Part shown: positions 18,872 through 31,800 of the stretch, one piece after another | How positions within the stretch are numbered: position 1 is the first letter of the stretch | Layout: each line of letters starts with the position of its first letter | Origin: Oopsacas minuta | Taxonomy: Eukaryota; Porifera; Hexactinellida; Lyssacinosida; Leucopsacidae | Direction: 5' to 3' | NCBI GenBank assembly: GCA_024704765.1 | Contig: JAKMXF010000066.1 | Coordinates: 989,883-1,053,882, forward strand | Length of the DNA stretch: 64,000 bases | Program-made: the position numbers and the translations under genes | Notes under the pieces: model-generated | What the model saw: only the letters and a program-made list of their open reading frames with translations | Told to the model about the DNA's origin: nothing | Database searches by the model: none

Positions 18872-20233
18872 ATGCACCAAACTCGCATTTTTTTTGTTGC
18901 CTGCTTTTTGTTCGCCACTGTGTTTACACAGGACAATGCTGATAAGATAACTTCGCTGCCTGGGCAGCCTAAGAATGTTTCTTATAATCAGTATGCTGGT
19001 TATATCACTGTAGATGCTAAGAATGATCGGAAACTATTCTATTGGTTTGTCGAGGCTGCCACCGAGGCTGACTCAAAGCCGTGGGTGTTATGGCAGACAG
19101 GAGGCCCTGGGTGCTCATCTTTACTAGGATTACTATTAGAAACAGGTCCTTTCACTCCAAGTCCTGGTGGAGAATCTCTATATGAAAACCCTTATTCATG
19201 GAACTTATTAGCTAACATGCTATACGTTGAGTCTCCTGCTGGCGTTGGATTTTCTAGTTCCAAAGTTAAGAGTGATTACACAGTCGGTGATGCACGCACT
19301 GCAACAGATCTAATCCAGTTTCTGACATTATTCTTAGCAAAGTACCCGAAATACATGAAAAGACCATTTTACCTTGCAGGGGAATCATATGGTGGCCATT
19401 ACATTCCAAATCTTGCTCTGGCCATTACCAGAGTCAATCTCATTATCAACTTCCAAGGGTTCTTAGTTGGAAATCCTTGGACTTATCCTAAGTTTGACAA
19501 CAACGGCTCAACTTTATTTTGGTTCTCGCATGGTTTAATGACAATTGAAGAGTTTTCAGCTATAAACGCTCATTGCAATTTCAGCCAAAGCGGACCATTT
19601 TTAAAATACCCGGATACATATAACATGGATAAAATCTGCCTAAAAACACTGAATAATGTCGATAAGATTCTTAATATCATCAGCCCCTACGATATATATG
19701 ACGATATGTGTATGCGAATGGGTGGTTATGAAGGAATGAGATTGCATCAATATCTTTCAAACCAACCGACAAAACTATCGAATGACAATCCTTGTGGCAC
19801 TGAAGACATATATGCTTATCTCAATAGGCCTGATGTGCAGAAAGCAATTCATGCTGACGAAATTGAATGGACAATGTGTTCAGAAAAGTTGGATTATTCA
19901 ATAAATGATTTAATAACACCAATGAAAAAGGTATGGAAGCAATTACTGCCTTACCACAAAGAGCTAAAATTCCTAGTCTATTCTGGAGATGTTGATGCTG
20001 CAGTTCCATGGCTTGGAACTCTACTGTGGATAAAAGACCTGGAAAAAGATGGTACAATCAACCTAGTCGAAGATTGGAATCCATGGTATGGCTCAACAGT
20101 ACAAGTAGGAGGATTTACTCTACAGTATGATAAGATGACGTTCAAGACTGTACGTGATGCAGGACACCAAGTACCTTCCTCACAACCAAGACGTGCATAT
20201 GATATGCTAAACGATTTTCTTAACCTACCGTAA
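18872..20233 (+). CDS. Serine carboxypeptidase 1 (S10 family)
   Basis: Single exon, 453 residues. I chose the ATG at 18872 because it opens a signal peptide (MHQTRIFFVACFLFATVF); the frame is open further upstream without an ATG. The S10 landmarks are GGPGCSS (Cys81), the nucleophile in GESYGGHY near residue 172, the Asp in YSGDVDAAVPWLGT near 371 and the His in DAGHQVPSSQP near 430. The partner cysteine of the GGPGC disulfide is in EWTMC (Cys336). It is a secreted or lysosomal exopeptidase removing C-terminal residues at acid pH, cathepsin A-like. Tandem duplicate with carboxypeptidase 2 downstream, with which it shares a near-identical 3' tract. Confidence 0.93.
   Translation: MHQTRIFFVACFLFATVFTQDNADKITSLPGQPKNVSYNQYAGYITVDAKNDRKLFYWFVEAATEADSKPWVLWQTGGPGCSSLLGLLLETGPFTPSPGGESLYENPYSWNLLANMLYVESPAGVGFSSSKVKSDYTVGDARTATDLIQFLTLFLAKYPKYMKRPFYLAGESYGGHYIPNLALAITRVNLIINFQGFLVGNPWTYPKFDNNGSTLFWFSHGLMTIEEFSAINAHCNFSQSGPFLKYPDTYNMDKICLKTLNNVDKILNIISPYDIYDDMCMRMGGYEGMRLHQYLSNQPTKLSNDNPCGTEDIYAYLNRPDVQKAIHADEIEWTMCSEKLDYSINDLITPMKKVWKQLLPYHKELKFLVYSGDVDAAVPWLGTLLWIKDLEKDGTINLVEDWNPWYGSTVQVGGFTLQYDKMTFKTVRDAGHQVPSSQPRRAYDMLNDFLNLP
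19916..20212 (+). repeat. Gene-conversion tract, copy 1
   Basis: This stretch aligns without gaps to 21599-21895. By eye the last 252 bases (from 19961) have no difference, and two mismatches lie near the left end. Upstream parts of the two genes differ at many positions. The tract encodes the catalytic Asp and His of both enzymes. Confidence 0.8.
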
Positions 20234-20542
20234 AAGACTTGTAGTATCATTTCATGCTATACAATCAGTATTATGTTTGTGTTTAATGGAGCTATACTGA
20301 ATTTAAAATATTGTAAAGATGCTAAAAAGAGGGCTTCCAATTGTAATGATAATTTGTATAAGTTATTGGAAATTCAGAAACAGGTGATATTATACAAAAG
20401 GGTCTCATGTGCAATTTGCAAATAATTAGACTCATTCACAATATAAATATGACCATTACGCTGAATATCACAAGATAATAGGGTGATAATAGAGTAGTAT
20501 TGGTATATATAACAGAGTATAAACGTCCCATACTCAATTGAA
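20234..20542 (+). promoter_or_regulatory. Intergenic region and TATA box of carboxypeptidase 2
   Basis: 309 bases between the tandem genes. TATATATAA at 20504-20512 lies about 31-39 bases before the ATG at 20543, so the leader would be very short. No acceptor-like site precedes this start. Confidence 0.5.
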
Positions 20543-21922
20543 ATGGAAAGAATTTGCCTAATTTTGTTGTTGTTGTTCTCCTTATTCTTTGTAAGATTCG
20601 TTGCACAAAATAATCCTGATAAAATAACTTCACTCCCTGGACAACCACAAAATGTCCCATTTGATCAATATGCTGGGTATATTACAGTGAACGAAAAGAA
20701 TCAACGCAAACTGTTCTATTTCCTTGTAGAGGCACCAGAAAATGCTGCATCGAAGCCTTTGGTGCTTTGGCAAACTGGAGGGCCTGGTTGGTCCTCCTTA
20801 TACGCTATGCTCCTTGAAAATGGTCCATTCACACCAAGTCCTGAAGGGAAAGCGCTGGATAATAATACCTGGTCATGGAACTTATTAGCTAACATGATAT
20901 ACGTTGAATCTCCTGCTGGGGTTGGATTTTCTAGTTCAAAAGTTAAGAGTGATTACAATGTTGGTGATGAACGTACTGCAACAGATCTAATTCAGTTTCT
21001 CACAGGATTCTTAGCGAAGTACCCGAAATATAAGAAAAGAACATTTTACCTTGCAGGTGAATCATATGCTGGCCACTATATTCCGAATTTAGCGCTAGAT
21101 ATTACTAAGATCAAACTTGATATCGATTTCAAAGGATTCTTAGTTGGAAATCCGTGGACTTACCCAAAGTTTGACAATAATGGTACAACATTATTCTGGT
21201 TCACGCACGGCCTAATGAGCATTGAAGATTATTCTGCTATTAATGAACATTGCAATTTCAACCAAAGTGGCCCATTTCTTATGTATCCGAATACTTATAA
21301 CATGAATAAGTTGTGTTTAGCCGCGATTACAAAAGTACGAAAAGTTCTTGATATCATAAACGTTTATGATATTTATGATGACATTTGCATGCGTGATAAG
21401 TTTATTGGCCAAGGAGGATGGTTTTCACCTGCAAGGAAGAGTCCACTAAAAAATTACAATCTTGAAGATAATCCTTGTGGTCCAACCGATTTGACTGCAT
21501 ATTTAAACAGGGCAGATGTCCAGAAAGCAATCCATGCAGAGCCACAAGAATGGAGTATGCGTTCAAAGGCTGTGACCTATTCAGTTCAAGACATGATGAC
21601 ACCAATGAAAAAGGTATGGAAGCAATTACTGCCGTACCACAATGAGCTAAAATTCCTAGTCTATTCTGGAGATGTTGATGCTGCAGTTCCATGGCTTGGA
21701 ACTCTACTGTGGATAAAAGACCTGGAAAAAGATGGTACAATCAACCTAGTCGAAGATTGGAATCCATGGTATGGCTCAACAGTACAAGTAGGAGGATTTA
21801 CTCTACAGTATGATAAGATGACGTTCAAGACTGTACGTGATGCAGGACACCAAGTACCTTCCTCACAACCAAGACGTGCATATGATATGCTAAACAATTT
21901 TCTCAATAACAAAATGGATTAG
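20543..21922 (+). CDS. Serine carboxypeptidase 2 (S10), lacking the conserved disulfide pair
   Basis: Single exon, 459 residues, signal peptide MERICLILLLLFSLFFVRF. The catalytic Ser (GESYAGHY), Asp (YSGDVDAAV) and His (DAGHQV) are all kept. The GGPGCSS motif reads GGPGWSS (Trp83, codon TGG) and the partner cysteine seen as EWTMC in carboxypeptidase 1 reads EWSMR (Arg340, codon CGT). In yeast CPY the corresponding cysteines form the Cys56-Cys298 bond near the active site. Losing both partners together suggests relaxed or altered folding, not random decay, because the frame is intact. Function is probably a variant exopeptidase. Its 3' 250 bases match carboxypeptidase 1 with no difference by eye. 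Confidence 0.92.
   Translation: MERICLILLLLFSLFFVRFVAQNNPDKITSLPGQPQNVPFDQYAGYITVNEKNQRKLFYFLVEAPENAASKPLVLWQTGGPGWSSLYAMLLENGPFTPSPEGKALDNNTWSWNLLANMIYVESPAGVGFSSSKVKSDYNVGDERTATDLIQFLTGFLAKYPKYKKRTFYLAGESYAGHYIPNLALDITKIKLDIDFKGFLVGNPWTYPKFDNNGTTLFWFTHGLMSIEDYSAINEHCNFNQSGPFLMYPNTYNMNKLCLAAITKVRKVLDIINVYDIYDDICMRDKFIGQGGWFSPARKSPLKNYNLEDNPCGPTDLTAYLNRADVQKAIHAEPQEWSMRSKAVTYSVQDMMTPMKKVWKQLLPYHNELKFLVYSGDVDAAVPWLGTLLWIKDLEKDGTINLVEDWNPWYGSTVQVGGFTLQYDKMTFKTVRDAGHQVPSSQPRRAYDMLNNFLNNKMD
21599..21895 (+). repeat. Gene-conversion tract, copy 2
   Basis: Partner of 19916-20212, offset 1683 bases. Identity stops abruptly a few codons before the two stop codons. Confidence 0.8.
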
Positions 21923-22860
21923 AAATTTCTCTGAAATATGTTTGCATTATATCTACGCTCAAAACAATATTATTAGTAATGGGTTGCATTCAATGAATTA
22001 TTCTTAGTGATAAATTATATAAATGTTCTTCCGCGTGAGTTTGCGTAATCAGCGAATTCTCAACATTCTCCCAGAAATTGGACGTTAATTGTTATCATTA
22101 TTTCATGAGAAGAATGTAGTACCAGCTTGTAGTGATAATACCTTGTAGTTCTGATGAATTATTAACAAATATTTGAACTAAATGAACGAGTTTCTTCTGA
22201 GTAAGGAGAATTGAGAAATGCCACATAACCTTCAAATATTATTCCCAAGTCCTACACTGTCAAATATTGAGAGCAGTTTAATATGTCAGCTATAAATCTA
22301 CAAATTCCAAACCGAGATTAACTTAGTTACACTGGAGCAGGAAGCAGAATTATAATTAAATGTCCTCTACTGTGGATGTTCCAACATTTAGTGGCTTCCT
22401 AGTGATTGACTATATTATAATAGCTCCACTAATCTAAGCAAAGTCGGATTAATAAGAATTATGCGGACCAAGCCAGTTCTACACCAATTCGCAAGTAGTT
22501 GCAAAACGAGATTCAAACACCATGCTGATGAACGAAACCTATAATATAAAAGGTGATGTAAGGGCATTATGAATCAATTATAAAACAAATTGAAGCCTTG
22601 GTGGAACCGCCGGCTATCTATGATAATGTAAAATGGCAACGCAAGTACACTATTTACTATGATAGGCACAGTCGGAACCAGACAATACATGATTTAGTAA
22701 ATTGCATTGCAAGCCAGTAGATAGTCTGTCTATGCAATATATATAGTGTCTGATGAGCAGAGCTTCGCTCTAGCGCTAGACTATATAAAATCAGCATTTT
22801 GATAAAAGTTAGAATATACAATTGATGCAACTAGTCTAGACAAAAGAAGAATCTATTAAA
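21923..22860 (+). promoter_or_regulatory. Intergenic region and TATA box upstream of GREB1
   Basis: 938 bases, AT-rich, no gene supported. TATATAAAA at 22782-22790 lies 71-79 bases before the GREB1 ATG. A short hairpin (AGAGC-TTC-GCTCT) sits just upstream at about 22759-22771. Confidence 0.45.
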
Positions 22861-25800
22861 ATGGCTAATATTTCCCCGAATATCTCTCCAAGTTCAATAA
22901 TATCAAGTCCATCAATTTCAAGAGGTTTGTAAATTTGATTTCATATTATCTTTGGAAAACTTTGGAATTTTGACATTCATTCGAAATACAACAATTTTTG
23001 TATTTACTACAATAAAATCTAGCATATGTGTATATTTATTCAGAGCTAATTAGTTTATAAATATATTTTACGCTAAAATTCGCCTTTATCGAGTTTGTCA
23101 AATCCATGATAGAGAATAAATTGCAATATTTCAACTCTGATATAGTAATAACGTTTTTCAACAAAATTAATTATAAACGCTTGTTAGCTAATATTTTTGT
23201 TACAAATTAATAGAAATTTAATATAAGTAAAAATGGAGAAATATTAAAATTAAACGATGTAATCCAGCAAATACAGGCAGAAAGGCTACACTCCGCTTGA
23301 ATAACAAAACACCAGGCAGGCATTTTTCTAGCCAAACTATTTGATTAAAGAATTTAATTGAATTAATTCAACAATTTACTTAATTACATGGAATGACACT
23401 ATCTCTATGCAAGTCCAAAAATAAATAAATTTAAAATTTATAAATCACTGAATAGATATACATAGAATATGTCGATGTCAACAAAAAAGACACCATGTCT
23501 ACACTAGGTATTTAGTCTGGTTACTAACTGAAATTCGGTAGTAAGTCTCAAGAAGATTAGATTTATGGCTATAATACATGATTTGATGTGATTATATGTC
23601 TGTGAGCTATTTACTGGCTAATCAATTCTTTATTTGTGGTGTACAGATAATGAGGCAATTTGTTTCTATTGTATTCTAGATTATGCAAGTAGTACAGACC
23701 TATCTGATTTTAACGCGATAAAGTTAATTATAGCTATATTTAGAAATAATTAATATTCTAAATTTCACGCAAATTTTACTAATAATGTTGTAAGTGACCA
23801 AGTAGAATATCAAATTTGAAACCAAGGAAGAATTGAATATAGATAAATCTCTAATAAATGTCTAGAAACATGACTACAGCCTATTGCCATTTATGATTCT
23901 AGACGAGCAAGTCAGGGAAGTTAATTATGAATTCTTAAGGTGATGTAACAATCCAAATTTGAATTCAAACTATTTGCTTTCATGAAGGAAAGGAAGACTT
24001 GTGTCTGTCTATTGAAATGTAAATAAAACCAGATACTAAAGCTGTTTCAAATTATAATTTAATTAGATACCACTCTCTACGAGCGTAGGTTTGTTAAGAA
24101 TTATAAGACACAACAATTCACATAGAAATATTACTGAATAAATAAATATAATCAGCACACTAACATAATCCTTTATCTATCCAATTTACAACTGAATACA
24201 TTTTGAAAATATAAGATCGTTTGTAGACCAACGGGGTAATCAAATGGCTATTTAATTGCTAATCAATACTTTGTTAATGCTAATTATGGAATATAGAATT
24301 ACTTTATAGAATCCGCCCACTCGAATAAACTAGCTGATACATTGACAGAATATTTGCATAGAATATTTACATAAATAAAGCAAGTGATAACATAATTATT
24401 GAAACTATGTCTGCTTAATATTTCCTATAGCAAATACTCCACGTATCTACAAAAAGAGACCGCTAGAGTATTGTGATGACAAAGCACTTAAAAGACGGAA
24501 ACATGTTTTAACAGCCAGTCTATTCAAACCACCAATACCAAACGTTATTGTATTACCTCAAGATCAAACACAGACAACTCAATTCGAACTACAATCACAA
24601 AATAATAAGATATGTAAGTTAAATATTTAGTAATTTGCTTCTATACAGAGAATATAGTGATTGAAATTAGCTGAGAATTGCAATAATTGCAATCATGAAA
24701 TTTCTAATTATTCATGAATAGGTACTATCTGTTCAAGGCATTAATGACGTCTATACACATGTAATAAATAGTATATTCTCTTGACCACAATTGTGCATGT
24801 GGATTTGTAAAATTGCGAGAATTGTACCTGACTAGCTTTATCAACTAATAGTATTCAGACCAAATAATTTCGAATTGGGTAGTTTGAAAAGTTGATATTT
24901 ATTAGTAAATAAACTTAATATTGTATTGTGTGTGTGTATGATTATTGTCTATACAGTATAAGCCAAGTTGTCTAGACACAATTATTACAAGAGATGTATC
25001 GATGTCTACAGAGATCAATTTGTGTAACCATAATACAGATATTGATTTACATAATTGATTGGAAGAGCTGTTTATACATTGTTTGGATTCCATTTATTTA
25101 TTAATTTGCCTTGAAATGTAGATTAGTCAAAAATCCTTTGGAAATACGTAGTAATTGGTGGGTGAGTATTAGTTTATGAAAATTTTGGTCTTCTCAGAAT
25201 AAAGACTAGTAAATAGCTAAATGAGATGCTATAATACCTCATTTTGCAAATATTGGATGTAATTCTAATGATTCAGATGTTAAGATTAAGTTCGTAGCAG
25301 TTTTGACGGACAAATAAAAAGTTATGCAATATAGAGTGAAAAATAAGTCGAATAAGTTACTCACTTATGCTAACTATTTTCATGGAATATTTTCTAAGAC
25401 AGGATGACGTGGACAAAAAATAACCTAAATTTATGGTAGTTCACACTTCACACACAGTACGGATGTCCAAAATGGATGATTTGGACATTGTCTACCATTA
25501 TCAAATTAATTTGAAAATTCTTGCAATTTCAATTCATTCAATCACGTCTACCAACCAAATTACCCTGCATAAAAATCTTAATAGTAGATTTCATCATCTT
25601 TCAGCACTCAATGTTTAGTCTACATCACTTGTATTGGCTCAACCTACTTAATGCTCGCTTGTGATTATCAAATTTCATTCTATATAGCTTCTACCTATCC
25701 CTTTCCATTCATTGTACAAGCCCCCATGAAGCGTGATACAATTATGCAACAGCCAAACATTCCTACTGAATTAGCCCAAATCTTACCTCAATCGAATTCA

Positions 25801-28800
25801 ACACTTAAAAGTGATCCTCCAAATTTCCACCTACTTAAACATATTAATCCCCTCGTGTTAGTATGTGTTGGAGACTTGATAGATTCTCCTACGCACTTTC
25901 TTGAAAAAGACATCAAAAAATCATTATTATTCAAAGATGTCTGTGATAGCATGTTACCTAACGCGAACAGATCTTGGAAAGTTTGCTTATCACCTGAATC
26001 ATTGGTTCTGTTCATAATCAACTATCTAACCAGTGTATCGAATGGTGGGATTGTAATGAAAGAACTGCTCGAGACAATGTTAGTGTATGCCAAGATGGGA
26101 GAGCATGATTGGATGCAAGTAAGTGAGAATTTGAATTGTATATTTAAATTTCGCGAAGTTCTTGAAATTATTTATTTATTTATTATTTAGGTATATTACC
26201 AGTTTAATAATTCTATTTGGAAAATGCAAGTTAGCCATTTAGCCAGGCTTGCAGCATACCAATCAAACTCTAATGTTATGATAATGCAATCTGCAATCTC
26301 ACTTGTCAATGGGGTCAATAATGCATTGTGTTCATTATCTGAGTTAAAGAAATTTCCTGACTTTATTGTTGTACTCTATAACAACTCAATTCAGACAAAC
26401 AAACCATTAGAATTCTGTGTAATTGTTCTAAACAAGTACATTTCTAAAACAATTCAAGAGCAAGATGTTCAAGTTTCCAAAGATAAAATCAATCTCAATT
26501 TTACCAAGAGTGTTGACGAGGATCAGATTAGAAAGCTTTTATACAAAAGAAGTCAACTGTTAAGAGATAGAGCATTACCTCCTTTTAGGGCTACAAGTTT
26601 CTCAACGTATTGCACAGCTGCAATGCTAGAAAGAGTGCTACCTCAAACTTCAAGTATTGTGGAGTATCAGCCAAAGGGACCTTTCAAACAACAGGAAATA
26701 GCAGCTCTAACACTTTTGAAAAAGGTACGAACTTTCATAATTTTTTGCAATATTTTGTGATATCTCAATATATTTATTACTCTACAAATTAATAGGTAAA
26801 AGGTCTCCGTAACTCAGTTACTGATACATCCTTCATTTCAAACTTTACAAGTGTTGATTTCTACATTTTCGTTCCTACTACGCCCACACTATACTGGCAG
26901 ACAATTGAGCGATTGTCTGAGTCGAATCTTATCAAAGATGCGATTAGGGCACAATTAAATGATGAGAGAATACCTTCAATCGCTTTAGCAGAGAGTCATG
27001 TTATCAAACTTGATTTAAGTCAAGTAGTTAATCCTGAGCTAATAGCCTTGATTAATACGGTGCAAACACGTACAAATACACTGTTTATTTGTGTGCAAGA
27101 CAATGCACATAGGTTTACTACCCTAAGCAACGGATCTATGCAGCCAAATAATAGCTCTGTGGTTGTATCAAATCCTTGCCTCGCATACATGAATCTATTA
27201 CATATGCCAAATGTTTTGTCATTAGCCGTCACTTCAAGTCCATTATCGTTACTCAACTCGCAATCTTCTATTCCACCTGAAAACGAAGTTAACTGGCGAG
27301 AAACTGAAATAAATCCATGTCATTTAACATATCCACAAGGTGCTCATTATCAAGATATTGAGTCTATCCTTGAAGAAGATACAGATGTAAAATTGTTTGA
27401 AGATACTGTTTTTGAAGATAAAGTCGAACAGCTGTGCCAGCATTCAAAGTAAGTTAATTCTCAAATAATAACGTAGTTAATGATGAAATTATTGTCAGCT
27501 GTAGCAGCGTAAAGAAACAGCAACCTGTAGATTTTAGAAATTCAAACAATCTTACGCTAGATATGATTACAATAATGTCTATATTGTGTCTGTTAGTATA
27601 TTGAAAGTCACAAAAATTGTCCAACTATAGGCAGATCAGGTGATCTCAGGATTATATTATTGAATTTGATCTTTGATGTGATTTTACCCACCATTTAAAT
27701 AGAAATGTAATTACAAACTTTCCCGGCATAAGGACGAATAAATTATCAAGATACATCATGATATTTACAGGTGCGGGTTCTAAGCTATTTTGAGCCAAGA
27801 AATGAAGCAATTTCAATGCCCACACTTGTTGTACTGATACGTAGATTCTATCAATGATCCGTTAATGATATTGTGTTAGATAAACTTTCAATATTTACAG
27901 ACATAACAACATTGAAATATTAACAAACCAACAAGTCACATCCCATATACTCTGATAGTTATAGGATTTATCTCTAATCATCCTGATCACCATAGTGTAA
28001 TACGATAGTATTTTCAAATAATTCCAATGATGATATATGCACCAATCAGGCAATCATTAATATTTTTCACAGTTTAAAGGTCATTAAAATACTTTCACTG
28101 TGTACTAATCGAATTTCCCTTTAAAAATCAATGTTCGCAGAAAATATATAATTTCTACGTTGCCCAATGAACTAATCATGTCCATTTATAGATATGAAGA
28201 CAGTACATTCGACATAATACGTGCTCGTCTACTAGCACAAGAATATACAACAGCTCTACTCAAGTTGACAGGACAGGCGAAAAATCTTACATGCTCTGGT
28301 GAAACATTTTCTATGCTCCACGACCTCATTTCCCAGCCTATGAACAATAACTATGGCTATGGACCAATGATTGCACTACGAGTACACAGTACTGATGTCG
28401 GGAAGTTTGTCTATGATCAGTTGGTCAATGCGAGAAAAGACGTTGGGCTTCAGTACAGATTTGAGGTATTATTTCATAATTTGTTGAGTAAGACTTAGAA
28501 AATACAAATACGTAACCGTTAATTCCATATAACATAATTTATAAACGAGACATCGTATAGACAGTTATCTTGATTAATAAGGTGGAAAACTTGTAGGATG
28601 GTATAACTTGTAAGATTGCCCATATGTTTCTGGAAATTTTTCAGAAACGATGATGCTAAAAAAGTAAAAGAATTCATAATGACTCGACAATAGAATTAAT
28701 ATACTAAAGAGGGAAAATTTTCAGATTAGCATATGTTATTGACAAAATATTGATGGCAATTAGACAGGTTTACAGTCTTATGCTATGAGTTGGGTGTAGG

Positions 28801-31800
28801 CAAAATTAATATTGTTTAGAAAATAAACACTTGAAAGGAAAGTAATGAATTCTTCCTTTTCAACATTGGAGCATTGGTTTATGTTTGATTGGAGAAAATA
28901 CGTTGCTTGACTCACTCGTACATGAATAATTATATCAAGAGACGAATTGTGGCATAAACGTGTAGATTGAAAAGGAAATGTTGTTATCATCCAACAACAT
29001 TCTAGAAATAACATAAATATGTAAATGCATGCGCCATTGAGATTATTTTCAAATAGAATACCTATAATATTTTGCCAAAAAATTTAACACTAAAATTCCC
29101 TAGATAATCTTAGATGATGGCTCTCAAGATCTGAGCATAGACCCTTACTTTGTCCAAAGGATGCGCACATGGAAATTTGGGAAGCACGCCAATGATAAGG
29201 GTGCATATCAATACAGTTATTTCTCAGCTCTCAAGTTGCACCAAACAACATGGCAACCGAAAACATATCTACAGCTCAATAACTTGCCCTGCATCTTGAT
29301 TGTAGCTGGAGATGAAAGAGGAGGTGAAACACTACCAAAGTACGTGCCAAATACTAAATTCAAATTAGTTTAATTATACTGAAAACATTAGAAATCGATC
29401 TAATTAATTAAGAATTACTTAACATGGTAGAATCATGATAACAAAAGAATCCTTAACTCTATCCTAGACGGGAGACCCTGTCCATCAAACATAGAATCAG
29501 AATTCGTGAAGCAATCAATTTTAAAATGTAATCAACAAATTCCTCGAACTCTTACACTAGCCCGATTGGTTATACTCTTCTTACAGATTAAACAACGATA
29601 CAATAGTAACCACTGTGTGTAGCGTCAGCAGAGTACATTCTTAGCAATTTACTGTGAGAGAACTCATATAAAATTGCTGGTATAGTGTTATCTAGTTGCC
29701 AATTCGATTGGACAAGTGATTTTCAATATAATGATATCAGCATTAATACAATACAAAGCTCTTCATGACCCCTTAATTTTCACTATAAACTTCCTTTGTA
29801 TTCTATTTGGTCTACTTAGTAGATATCAACATGGAATAAAGTTCATTCAATGTTATAACAAAGTTCTTCTGGTTGCAAATGCTATACCATTTGTGTCTAT
29901 AGATCCGTATCACATTATGACCTGAGGCTAGTCAGTGGAATCTCAGTTACATCACACAGCCTGAATTTGGATCTTGGATACATCCATCATTATGTGGACT
30001 CTCAGAAAACTCCCAAGAAAGATCGTGCTAATACACAATGCATGAGTCAATCAGGAATTCTTCCAAAATCTCTGCTACAAAACAGCATTTTCGTACAAGA
30101 ATCAAATCCTGATGAATCTCTAGATTGTGTAACAAACGGACTTGGAGGGAATAATAATGAAGATTTCAGAATGAACACTGAAGACCCTCCAGAGTGAGTA
30201 TAATATTTCCTAAATGAATACTATGACTATATTGATTGCATTATGATGTAATTATGTGTATTTCCAGTCAGTGGGTCTGTCAGTATTATTACACACAATA
30301 TAATTAATTGTATTCTAGACAAATCGGAGACTCAAATGAAGATTCACTTCCTATGATTTCAATCAGTCCAGCCAAATCTCCACTCTCACAAATTTCAAAC
30401 ACATCGAGTCACAGTTCAAATAAAAAGTTTTCCATTGAGCATTTAACATCAAATATTGAACCAACAGTGACCTCCCATCTAATGGAAACTGAAGAAGCAA
30501 TAAGTACAGATATCGCTGATGGGCCTTCTTCAGGGCGCAACAGTGTAATCTCAAGTTTCTCCGACCCAGAAATAAATCAACACCCACAGGAATTTCAATC
30601 AACTCAAACAGAACCTGTTCAGGCTGCCAGATCAACTATTTGGGTAAGCAGCAGAATTCAATGGAAATCTATCTGTTTGTCTTTATGACAACAATTTGTT
30701 CATTTATCAAAAATTTGATGGCTGTTGAACTCATATAATATAGCAGAACCAATTATCCATTACTTTTCCCTATATTTCCATCAAAATATATCAATGCAAT
30801 ATTTACAGGAGTTATTTTCTAGAAAACACCTGCACAAGGAATGGATTATACAAGTGTTGGCGTTTCGAAGCCTCAAATCTCCAATAGCATGCCACATACC
30901 ATCAAATACAAACCAAATGCCATTCAGCAAAGTTCCAGGCTACTCAAGCCTCACCCTTTATCATCTCTACATAATATAAGCATGTCTTCACTAAACTCAC
31001 GAGAGGAAATTATTACTGAAGCAGACGATTTTGATGATGAGGATGAAGATGATGCGATTGGTGTTCCAGATTACTATAACACACTCACTTGTTTACTCTC
31101 CAGACCTTATAAGAATATTCTAACTTCTAAGTTTGCAACTTTGAACATACGAAATATACTACGTGAGTTCACATAAGAGATCGTTAATATTTAATTTTAA
31201 ATATTTGGACTATTAAAACATGCAAATTTGGCCTACAATGATAAGTACATTCTCTATAAGGCAATTAGAACAACGTGTTTTATTAAAAACATATGTTTAT
31301 TGAGAAATTCGTCTATTTTCTAGCGCCATCACGCAATCTGATATTCGAGGAAAATCTAGACAGACAACCACAGAATAACACATCTGACTATGGAAAGTTA
31401 AGCAAATATTACAGACAATGGGCTAGTCCCTGTACTAATCATATTGACCTTATACGGGCATCATTATCTTCAAAATTTCAAATTGGAAAGCTTCAACCTA
31501 TTTCAACACGTTTTTTATTAACTGGACCGCCACAGGTATGTATTTTCTTAAAATTTACAAATCTACGAATATTCAAATGCTATTATACTAATTATAGGTA
31601 GGCAAGACAGGTGCTTATATTCTATTCATCAAACTACTACAAGATCTCGTACATTCAAGTAACTTTGTTAAAATTTATGACAAATTCGAATGCGAAAATT
31701 CAACTTCAAATCCAAGAAGTCCAGCCTCTACAAACACATCAAATTTCTCGTTACCTAAATCAATGGATATTTTGAAATCTAAATTTGATTCAAATCCTAT

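Noticed and set aside
22524-22537. CTGATGA followed closely by GAAAC, second hammerhead-like match
   Set aside because: Only two bases separate the core halves, too few for stem II, and no flanking stems pair.
22747-22780. CTGATGAG followed by a small hairpin, resembling a hammerhead ribozyme core
   Set aside because: The required GAAA after stem II and matching stems I and III are not present.
29463-29540. Possible GREB1 exon after a CTAG acceptor
   Set aside because: Its frame soon stops, and joining 29339 directly to 29903 restores the conserved YDLRLV block with correct phase.
29716-29925. Hydrophobic 69-codon open frame in a GREB1 intron
   Set aside because: It overlaps the acceptor and start of a conserved GREB1 exon in another frame and has no family features.
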